Of a DNA stretch of 64,000 bases, positions 57,835-64,000 are shown piece after piece. Made by a program: the position numbers and the translations under genes. The DNA comes from Nocardia brasiliensis NBRC 14402 (GTDB lineage: Bacteria; Actinomycetota; Actinomycetes; Mycobacteriales; Mycobacteriaceae). Location of the stretch: contig NZ_BAFT02000091.1 in assembly GCF_000308475.2 (NCBI RefSeq), positions 28,358 to 92,357 of the forward strand, given 5' to 3'. The first letter of the stretch is position 1. Each line of letters begins with the position of its first letter. The notes beneath the pieces are model-generated. The model had not been told where the DNA came from. It ran no database searches and was given only the letters and a program-made list of their open reading frames with translations.

Positions 57835-59001
57835 CCGCAGCAGTCCCGCAGCCGCCGTATCGCCCGAGTCCCGTTGCCGAACAACAGGACTCGCCATACG
57901 ACAACCGCCGCCAACACCGTCTCTGTGAGACCCGGGCCGTTACCCGGCAACGCTGCCACCCACGGCAACGCTGTCAGCTCGGCAGACGTAACCGGCTCGG
58001 CGACGCTGAGGCTCGGCGAACGTAACCGGCTCGGCAACGCTGAGGCTCGGCAAACGTAACCGACTCGGCAACGCTGTCAGCTCGGCGAACGTAACCGACT
58101 CGGCAACGCCGTCGGCTGGGCAACGCCGCCTGCCAGGCGACGCCATATCAGGCGACATCAGCGGCACTGCCACGCCACAGCTCACCGAGCCAGCGGCGCG
58201 GGCATACGCCGTCAGCGCCGCCGGGCACGGCAACGTGACCAGGTCGGCCACCCCGCCGACTCGGGAACCCGCTGACTCGGAAGGGGTGACGGACACAGCA
58301 AAGCCTCAGCAGCGCCACTGGCTCAGCGAGCTATCGGCACGACCGGCGGGCGGCCGACGCCACCGGCTCGGCAGCACGATCGCTCGGCAACGTCACTGGC
58401 TCAGCGAGCTACAGCCCGTGCCGGCAGCCCGCATGCCAGTGAGCCCGGCGACGGCTCGGTAGTTCCGTCGGCGCGGCAACGCCGTATCGGGTGACACCGC
58501 CGATACGGCCTGCGCCGACAGCTCACCGAGCGATCGGCACAGGCCAACGCACCCGGGCAGCCGGTGCCTACGGCACAGCGACGTGACCGGTTCGGCAACG
58601 TCACCGGCTCGACGAGCTACCGACACAGCCGACGCAGACAGGCGGCCAAGGCCAACCGGCTCGGCAACGCCACCCTGCTCGACCAGCAACGGCGCGGCCC
58701 ACGTCGGCAGCCCGGTGAGGGCCAGCTCGGCAACGCCACCGGCTCGACGAGCAACGGCGCAGCCCACGGCGACGGCCCGCTGACGGCCGGCTCGGTAAGG
58801 CTGTCGACTCGGCGGCTCTGGGTGCGACTGCTGCGGCTCGACGTGTGCGTCTCGCCCTGACTGCACGCGGCCCGGTCGGCGTCGGGTGCGGCGTTCTCGC
58901 TCAGCGGCGCAACCGATTTCGCGAGCTGCGAACGCGGTTCATCGTGCCCCCCTCGGGCGATATCGGCTGGTTCATATTCCTTTTCTCGATCGGAGTTCCA
59001 T
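57835..59001. repeat. repeat-rich, gene-free segment
   Basis: This 1.17-kb stretch contains no convincing gene. The core CTCGGCAACG and variants recur many times, often extended to CGGCTCGRCGAGC (for example near 58388, 58594, 58661 and 58727). Open frames on either strand only translate the repeat (for example GVAEPV-like strings on the minus strand) and lack starts with ribosome binding sites or any domain pattern. Confidence 0.7.
57978..58115. repeat. four tandem 34-35-bp repeats
   Basis: Units start at 57978, 58012, 58046 and 58081 (lengths 34, 34, 35, 35). Each has CTCGGCRRACGTAACCG followed by RCTCGGCRACGC. They differ by a few bases and lack unique spacers, so this is a tandem array, not a CRISPR. 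Confidence 0.85.
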
Positions 59002-59553
59002 ATGCGTACCCCCACAACGGTTTCCCGTACCACTGTCCTGCTGCGTGGTGTGGCGGCGGCTGCCGCCGTTCCGCTGCTGCTCGTCGCTTGTTCATCGAAT
59101 GAGAAGGCCGAGGCGAAGGCGGCGGAGGCGGTGACGATCACGGATCAGTGGGTGAAGGCCGCGGACGGCGGGATGTCGGCGGCGTTCGGACAGCTCAGCA
59201 ACGGGAGCGACCAGCCGCGCACGGTGGTGTCGGCGTCGAGTCCGGCGTCGAGCCGGGTGGAATTGCACGAGGTGGTGGCGGACGCGAGCGGAACGAAGAC
59301 GATGCGGCCGAAGCAGGGCGGTTTCGTGATTCCGGCGCACGGGAAGACCGAGCTGCGGCCGGGTGGTGACCACATCATGTTCATGGGGCTCACCGGCCCG
59401 TTGCGCACCGGTGCCGAAACCCCGGTCACCCTCACCTTCGAGGACGGCTCGAGCACCACGTTCACCGCGCAGGTGCGTGATTTCTCCGGCAACCAGGAGA
59501 ACTACGCACCCGATCACGCGGACGGCGCGCAGGCCCCGACGCACGGTGGCTGA
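59002..59553 (+). CDS. PCu(A)C-family copper chaperone lipoprotein
   Basis: The 183-residue protein has a lipoprotein signal (VPLLLVAC, Cys30) and a PCuAC domain. The Cu(I) ligands of the family motif H-x(n)-M ... H-x-M are visible as His89 (VELHEVV), Met101 (KTMRP), His124 and Met126 (GGDHIMFMGL). It would bind copper on the outer face of the membrane and hand it to cupredoxin or oxidase sites. It is coupled by an eight-base overlap to the Dyp-type peroxidase gene. The conserved pairing supports both assignments. Confidence 0.9.
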   Translation: MRTPTTVSRTTVLLRGVAAAAAVPLLLVACSSNEKAEAKAAEAVTITDQWVKAADGGMSAAFGQLSNGSDQPRTVVSASSPASSRVELHEVVADASGTKTMRPKQGGFVIPAHGKTELRPGGDHIMFMGLTGPLRTGAETPVTLTFEDGSSTTFTAQVRDFSGNQENYAPDHADGAQAPTHGG

Positions 59554-60736
59554 GCGGACCGGCGCGCGGCCGAGCCTGAACCGCCGTCGCCTGCTCGGTG
59601 GCGGTGCCGCCGCGGCGGGCGCGGCGGGGCTCGGCTGGGGCGCACTCACTGTGGCTCGCGACGAGCAACCGCCCGCCGCGATCGAGCCGTTCTACGGTCC
59701 GCATCAGGCGGGGATCGCGACCGCACCGCAGACGCACGCCACGTTCGTCGCCTTCGACTTGAAAGCGGGCGTCACCCGTGACGACATCATCGGCATCCTG
59801 AAGATCTGGACCGGTGACGCCGCCCGCCTGACCCAGGGCCGCCCGGCCTTGGCTGACACCGAACCCGAACTCGCGCAACGCCCGTCCCGGCTCACCGTCA
59901 CCATCGGACTGGGCCCGGCGGTGTTCGCGAGCGTGCCGCAGCGCCGACCGGCTTGGTTGCGTCCGCTGCCGCCGTTCGCCATCGACCGCCTCGATCCGGC
60001 GTGGTCCGACGGCGATCTGCTGTTGCAGGTGTGCGCGGACGAGGCGACGACCGTGTCGCACGCGGTGCGCGTGCTGTGCCGCAGTGTCGCGTCGCTGGTG
60101 CGGGTGCGCTGGGTGCAGCGCGGATTCCGGGACGCCGCCCCGGGCCGGACCCCGCGCAACCTGATGGGTCAGGTGGACGGCACGGTGAACATCGCGCCCG
60201 GTACTCCCGATTTCGATCGGCTGGTCTGGGACGACGGTGCCGGGCAACCCTGGCTGGCGGGCGGCACCTCGCTGGTGCTGCGACGCATCGCGATGACGCT
60301 GGACACCTGGGATGAGATCGACCAGGAGGGCAGGGAACTCACTGTCGGCCGGACGGTCGCCACCGGGGCTCCGCTCACCGGCACCGACGAATTCGACGAA
60401 CCGGATTTCGCCGCGGTCGACGCGAACGGCATCCCGGTCATCCCGCCGTCCTCGCATATCGCCCGCGCGCATCACACCCACGACGGGGAACGTTTCCTGC
60501 GCCGCGGCTACAACTACGACGATGCCCCGGCGGCCGGGCAGATCTCGAACTCGGGCCTGCTGTTCGCCGCCTACCAGCGCGACGTGGACGCCCAGTTCTT
60601 ACCGGTGCAGCAGCGGCTCGCGGAGTTCGACGCGCTCAATGTGTGGACGACGCCCGTGGGTTCGGCGGTGTTCGTCATTCCGCCGGGGGTTGCCGCACCG
60701 GGCGGATACATCGGGCAGTCGCTGTTCGAATCGTGA
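59546..60736 (+). CDS. efeB: Dyp-type haem peroxidase (EfeB-like), Tat-exported
   Basis: The 396-residue protein has a Tat-type leader (NRRRLLGGGAAAAGAAGLGW) and Dyp-peroxidase markers: MGQVDGTVN (GxxDG), the proximal His region HIARAHHTHDG, and the C-terminal GLLFAAYQRDV. EfeB is the peroxidase of the EfeUOB iron system, though here it accompanies a copper chaperone and no efeU or efeO is visible. GTG 59546 overlaps the chaperone stop. The last codons (APGGYIGQSLFES) are part of a 53-bp tandem triplication that continues beyond the stop. Confidence 0.88.
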   Translation: MAERTGARPSLNRRRLLGGGAAAAGAAGLGWGALTVARDEQPPAAIEPFYGPHQAGIATAPQTHATFVAFDLKAGVTRDDIIGILKIWTGDAARLTQGRPALADTEPELAQRPSRLTVTIGLGPAVFASVPQRRPAWLRPLPPFAIDRLDPAWSDGDLLLQVCADEATTVSHAVRVLCRSVASLVRVRWVQRGFRDAAPGRTPRNLMGQVDGTVNIAPGTPDFDRLVWDDGAGQPWLAGGTSLVLRRIAMTLDTWDEIDQEGRELTVGRTVATGAPLTGTDEFDEPDFAAVDANGIPVIPPSSHIARAHHTHDGERFLRRGYNYDDAPAAGQISNSGLLFAAYQRDVDAQFLPVQQRLAEFDALNVWTTPVGSAVFVIPPGVAAPGGYIGQSLFES

Positions 60737-60856
60737 GGCGGGGGTCCGCGCCGGGCGGATACATCGGATAGTTGCGGTTCGATTCGTGAACCGGCGGTCC
60801 ACGCCGGGCGGATACATCGGGTAGTCACGGTTCGAATCGTGGGGCGGAGGTCCGCT
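60698..60856. repeat. three 53-bp tandem repeats spanning the efeB 3' end
   Basis: Units start at 60698, 60751 and 60804, each beginning CCGGGCGGATACATCGG and ending in a GGTCC-containing segment. The first encodes the last residues and stop of the peroxidase; the next two are untranslated copies with a few changes each. The period is exact at 53. Confidence 0.9.
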
Positions 60857-60887
60857 GCCGACCGCGGCCGGCAGCGGACCGAGCCAT

Positions 60888-61193
60888 TTACTCGACGAAA
60901 ACGCTGCCGCCCTTGGGCAGGTAGCCGATCGTCGCCGGCGGCACCTCACCGAAGGACGCGCCCGAGCAGTCGCCGCTCGCATACGCCTTGATCGCCCGGT
61001 CGGTCGCGTTGCCGACGGAGATCTGCAGCGTCGTGTAGAAGTTGTCCTCGGCCTTGATGCAGCCGACCGGGTTGTCGTGCGCGGTGTTGTTGATGGTCAC
61101 CGTGCCGGTCGCGGCCTGCGCCGTGCCCGGTGCCAGAAAACCGACCGCACCCGCGAGGGCGACCGCACCGACAAACCCAGCAGTACGAAACAT
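60888..61193 (-). CDS. small secreted protein
   Basis: The 101-residue protein has a signal peptide (GFVGAVALAGAVGFLAPG with TAQA cleavage) and a mature part with two Cys (VGCIKAED, SGDCSGASF) that may form a disulfide. No known domain was recognised; the strands TGTVTINNTAHDN and TTLQISVGNAT suggest a small beta fold. ATG 61193 has GGAGG upstream. It is convergent with the peroxidase, with the 53-bp repeats between them. Confidence 0.75.
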   Translation of the reverse strand: MFRTAGFVGAVALAGAVGFLAPGTAQAATGTVTINNTAHDNPVGCIKAEDNFYTTLQISVGNATDRAIKAYASGDCSGASFGEVPPATIGYLPKGGSVFVE

Positions 61194-61308
61194 TCGTGCC
61201 TCCAGTTCATTTCGATGTCGACCAACCCCGATGCCGACCTCGGTGTCTATTGCGCCTGCATTCTGACACGAGCGCGGTCCCGGCGGAAAGAGTGCAGGTG
61301 AACGCGGT

Positions 61309-61342
61309 GCGGCCGCCGTGCCCGGCGGGACACGGCGGCCGC
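61309..61342 (-). terminator. hairpin terminator downstream of the HdeD-family gene
   Basis: A perfect 12-bp inverted repeat (61309-61320 with 61331-61342, GCGGCCGCCGTG arms) around a 10-base loop starts 24 bases after the stop at 61366. No strong T-tract on the transcript. Confidence 0.6.
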
Positions 61343-61365
61343 GACCACGAAAAGAACCGACCGGT

Positions 61366-61950
61366 TCAGATACCGGAGTGCTGAAGCCGCTTGGCGTCCT
61401 TGCGGACTCCGAACGCCGTGATCATTTCCATCACGCCGAGCACGATCAACCACACGCCGACCACGACGGCCAGCGTGGCCACCGACGACAACGGCCATGC
61501 GATCAGCACGATGCCCGCGATCACGGTGAGCACGCCGAAGAACACGGTCAACCAGCGGCCCGGCACGTCCGGCTCGGACAGCGCGATCATCACCGCCGCG
61601 ACGCCCCGGAACAACCAGCCGATCCCGATCCAGATGGCAAGCAGCAGAATCGAAGTCAGCTCGTCGCGGAAGCAGAACACGCCGATCGCGATGGACAGCA
61701 CGCCGCTGATGAAGGCCAGCACCCGCATCCCGGTGCCGGTCGGCGCGCCGAAGGCGGCCATCAGCTGCAGGAAGCCGCTGACCACCAGATAGATGCCGAA
61801 CAGCACACCCGCGGCGAGCAGGGTGACGCCGGGCCACACGAGAATGATCACGCCGAGGATCACCGAAAGGATGCCGGTGACCAAAATTGTTTGCCACGCA
61901 CTGCGGGCAAGAGACTGCAGAGGACCCTCGAGCACGCTGTTTGTCGTCAT
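61366..61950 (-). CDS. HdeD-family membrane protein
   Basis: The 194-residue protein has six closely packed hydrophobic helices in three similar hairpins (ILVTGILSVILGVIILVWPG, VLAFISGVLSIAIGVFCF, WLTVFFGVLTVIAGIVLIAW), the pattern of the HdeD/DUF308 family linked with acid resistance in enterics but of uncertain role in actinobacteria. ATG 61950 opens just before the first helix. It is a single-gene unit with its own terminator. Confidence 0.85.
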   Translation of the reverse strand: MTTNSVLEGPLQSLARSAWQTILVTGILSVILGVIILVWPGVTLLAAGVLFGIYLVVSGFLQLMAAFGAPTGTGMRVLAFISGVLSIAIGVFCFRDELTSILLLAIWIGIGWLFRGVAAVMIALSEPDVPGRWLTVFFGVLTVIAGIVLIAWPLSSVATLAVVVGVWLIVLGVMEMITAFGVRKDAKRLQHSGI

Positions 61951-62026
61951 GATCAGATGTTAGGCCCTGCTACACAGGTTCCCTGGACATTTGCTCCCCG
62001 AACCCGCGGCGTCGCGCTACCGCGAA

Positions 62027-62470
62027 TTACCCGCCGTTTCCGCTCGGCGCACCGGCGGCGTCCGCGTCGGCGACGATATTGACCATCCAGCCGGTGCCGA
62101 ACCGGTCCTGGCACAGGCCGAACTCGTCGCCCCACATCTGCTTCTCCAGTGGCACCGAGACCGTGCCCGCGGCCGCGAGCCGATCCCAGTAGCCGCGCAA
62201 CTCCGCGGCGTCGGAACCGCTGAGGCTGATCGAAATGCTGCTTCCCGGTTTGTATTCCATGCCGGGCGGGGTATCAGCGGCCATCAGGGTGAACCCACTC
62301 GGGGTCTCCAGGATGCCGTGCATGACCAGCTCGGCGCCGGGCGCCTCCGCGTCACTGAAATCGCCGAAGGTGCTGATGGTCAGGGTGCCGCCGAACACGT
62401 CGCGGTAGAACTCCAGAGCTGCGCGGGCCGTGTCGCCGAAACTGAGGTACGGGTTGAGCCGGGAGGTCAT
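62027..62470 (-). CDS. VOC-superfamily (PhnB-like glyoxalase) protein
   Basis: The 147-residue protein has the paired beta-alpha-beta-beta-beta pattern of the VOC superfamily: LNPYLSFGDTARAALEFYRD at the start and WGDEFGLCQDRFGTGWMVN near the end, like the PhnB/3-demethylubiquinone group. Many members bind a metal; clear ligands are few here, so it could be non-metallic. Single gene. Function unknown beyond the family. Confidence 0.85.
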   Translation of the reverse strand: MTSRLNPYLSFGDTARAALEFYRDVFGGTLTISTFGDFSDAEAPGAELVMHGILETPSGFTLMAADTPPGMEYKPGSSISISLSGSDAAELRGYWDRLAAAGTVSVPLEKQMWGDEFGLCQDRFGTGWMVNIVADADAAGAPSGNGG

Positions 62471-62647
62471 GTCACGAGGTTAGTTGTCCTCAGCACCGGG
62501 TGCGATAAGTAACGCCTGGCGCGCCGGGGTTTATCGCCGCTGGGGGTCGGGTAGTTATCTCTCAATGGCTCTCGTCGGGTGCACTCTCCTGGGGTGAAAC
62601 GGATGTGGGTCACGTTTTCGTGGGTCCCGGGTGGCTAGGAGAAGAGG

Positions 62648-63637
62648 GTGGCGGTTGTACTCGTGCTGCAGGCACGTGGGCTCGGTGATCTGCTCACCGC
62701 GGTCCCGGCGCTTCGTGCGCTGCGTCGTGCCAGGCCACACGACCGCATCGTGCTCGCCGCGCCGCCTCGCCTCAAGCCCATCGTCGACCTGATCGCCTCC
62801 GTCGACACGATGGTGCCCACCGCCGACGCGGGCGCCCTGCGCTGGGACGCACCCGGACCGCAGCTGGCCGTGAACCTGCACGGGCCGAGCACCGAAAGCA
62901 TTGTGGCGCTGGAGAAGACCGAGCCGGGGCGCATCCTGAGCTATCGCAATCCGGCGTTCCCGGAATTGTCCGGCCCCGAGTGGCAGCCGGACATGCATCA
63001 GGTGGACCGCTGGTGCCATCTGCTGGAATCCGACGAGATCGTGGCCGACCGGCGCAACCTGGGCCTGGTGCCGCCGGTCTCCACCACCAGCCACCGGGAC
63101 TGCGTGGTGGTGCACGTCGGCGCGGGCGCGCCCGCCCGGCGCTGGCCGCCCGACCGGTTCGCCGCCGTCGTCCGGCATCTGCTGGTGCTGGGCCGGGAGG
63201 TGGTGCTCACCGGCGACGAATACGAGCGGGAGATCGCGCTGAACATCGCCGCGCGCGCCGGACTACCGATCGGCCGGGTACTCGCCGGGGAACAAAACCT
63301 GACCGAACTGGCCGCCACCGTCGCGGAGGCGAGCCTGGTGGTCTGCGGCGACACCGGGGTCGCGCACCTGGCCACCGCGTTCGGCACCCGCACCGTCCTG
63401 CTCTTCGGCCCCACACCGCCGCGCTGGGCCGGGCCTCCCCCGCATCTGCTGAACCGCCACGCCGTGCTCTGGGCCGGGCAACTCGGCGACCCCTACGCCG
63501 ACACACCCGACGCGGGCCTGCTCCGCATCGGCGTCACCGAGGTCGTCGCCGCCGTCGACAAACAACTCAGCAAGCGCAACTGGCCCGGCACCGGCACCCA
63601 GCAGTCCCGCCGCACCCCTTTCCGCCGCGTCGGCTGA
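62648..63637 (+). CDS. glycosyltransferase family 9-like protein
   Basis: The 329-residue protein resembles ADP-heptose:LPS heptosyltransferases (GT9). It has LQARGLGDLLTAVPALRALR at the start, VVVHVGAGAPARRWPP and the C-terminal ASLVVCGDTGVAHLATAFGT nucleotide-sugar region. Actinomycetes lack LPS, so the acceptor is likely another cell-envelope glycan or a small molecule. GTG 62648 is preceded by GAGAAGAGG. It stands alone, facing the repeat-rich right edge. Confidence 0.85.
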   Translation: MAVVLVLQARGLGDLLTAVPALRALRRARPHDRIVLAAPPRLKPIVDLIASVDTMVPTADAGALRWDAPGPQLAVNLHGPSTESIVALEKTEPGRILSYRNPAFPELSGPEWQPDMHQVDRWCHLLESDEIVADRRNLGLVPPVSTTSHRDCVVVHVGAGAPARRWPPDRFAAVVRHLLVLGREVVLTGDEYEREIALNIAARAGLPIGRVLAGEQNLTELAATVAEASLVVCGDTGVAHLATAFGTRTVLLFGPTPPRWAGPPPHLLNRHAVLWAGQLGDPYADTPDAGLLRIGVTEVVAAVDKQLSKRNWPGTGTQQSRRTPFRRVG

Positions 63638-63715
63638 GGCGCGCCGCCCCTACGTGGACGGCCCCCGCGCCCGTCTCTTTCCCCCTCCGGCTGGATGCCC
63701 CCGGCACTAGACTCC

Positions 63716-63781
63716 GCACACCGCACCACACCGCACCGCACTCCACGCACCACACTCCACGCACCACGCACCACGCACCAC
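63716..63781. repeat. low-complexity CACGCACCA-type tract
   Basis: A simple-sequence stretch built from CACACC, CCGCA and CACGCACCA units. No gene is supported in 63638-64000; the right end contains only this tract and the duplication at 63801. Confidence 0.7.
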
Positions 63782-63800
63782 GGGTCGCGGACCTCCCTTA

Positions 63801-63920
63801 CCGCACCACTTCTGCGCCCACGCACCCGATATGCCCCCGCCACCGGGTGCGTCTGCGTTGCCGCACCACTTCCGCGTTCACGCACCCGCTATGCCACGTC
63901 ACAGCGGGTGCGTCAGCGCA
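63801..63920. repeat. 60-bp tandem duplication with internal hairpins
   Basis: 63801-63860 and 63861-63920 are diverged copies, both opening CCGCACCACTT. Each carries an inverted repeat of ACGCACCCG with CGGGTGCGT (63820-63828 with 63844-63852; in the second copy 11-bp arms at 63880-63890 and 63903-63913). The arms are conserved while loop bases vary, suggesting selection for the stem. Confidence 0.75.
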
Positions 63921-64000
63921 GAAAGCGTGCGGCAGAACCGAAAGCGATGCAGCAAGGCAGTGCAGGCGCGGAAGCTCGTGTGGGGGCGGCACTCAGGCCC

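Noticed and set aside
57978..58115. CRISPR-like array
   Set aside because: Repeats abut directly with no unique spacers, and there are no cas genes in the window.
57940..58866. Minus-strand open frames in the repeat region as a repetitive protein gene
   Set aside because: They only translate the DNA repeat, have no ribosome binding sites and break at irregular points; no domain pattern.
63798..63992. Small minus-strand gene at the right edge
   Set aside because: It is a translation of the 60-bp tandem duplication and lacks a supported start.

Overview
The window is high-GC actinobacterial DNA, most likely from Nocardia or a close relative in the Mycobacteriales. The support is strong G/C third-position bias, frequent GTG starts, ATGA/GTGA translational overlaps, a SigK/RskA/MPT83-like module, a MabA-like FabG, a giant biotin-dependent carboxylase and WS/DGAT-like acyltransferase sequence. 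The species cannot be fixed from this sequence alone. No rRNA, tRNA, CRISPR array, phage or insertion sequence was recognised.

Bases 1-29700 hold the accessory core, a dedicated fatty-acid/polyketide-like cluster built from discrete type II enzymes. A short flank carries an ABC1 kinase-like protein, a stand-alone acyl carrier protein (ACP), a flavin monooxygenase, and a translationally coupled malonyl transferase plus WS/DGAT-like acyltransferase pair. From 5279 to 26529, 21 same-strand genes are packed tightly, many overlapping by 1-8 bases. In order they are: AfsA-like enzyme, FAD oxidoreductase, flavin monooxygenase, SRPBCC protein, methyltransferase, class III aminotransferase, ACP with zinc ribbon, ketosynthase (KS), KS-like partner without its Cys, dehydratase-like hotdog without its His, second KS, radical SAM enzyme, AcpS, ketoreductase, canonical dehydratase, second Cys-less KS-like partner, FabL-like enoyl reductase, methyltransferase, ABC exporter ATPase and permease, and MabA-like FabG. 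A NarL-type regulator with a degenerate receiver and a double-domain aminotransferase with one dead half close the region on the other strand. This set can extend, reduce, dehydrate, methylate, aminate and export an acyl chain, resembling highly reducing type II PKS or aryl-polyene systems in logic. The product cannot be read from the sequence.

Bases 29900-34200 hold a SigK module: a membrane-anchored molybdopterin oxidoreductase broken by a one-base frameshift, rskA, sigK and an MPT83-like fasciclin lipoprotein with a SigK-like promoter. Next come an 1827-residue single-chain acyl-CoA carboxylase (34198-39681), a secreted hypothetical protein, a BTAD/NTPase/TPR regulator facing an SGNH hydrolase, and a MerR regulator facing two membrane genes across a palindrome.

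Bases 47000-56700 carry a DUF4173-like membrane protein, a two-component system, a P1B-4 metal ATPase whose promoter is covered by a palindrome, a ricin-like secreted protein, an endonuclease/exonuclease/phosphatase-family protein, a probable haloacetate dehalogenase and a secreted serine protease. Bases 56700-64000 are unusually rich in repeats: a 35-bp-arm hairpin, 34-35-bp tandem repeats lying between a membrane gene and a PCuAC/EfeB pair, a 53-bp triplication that includes the end of efeB, and a 60-bp tandem duplication carrying hairpins at the right edge.
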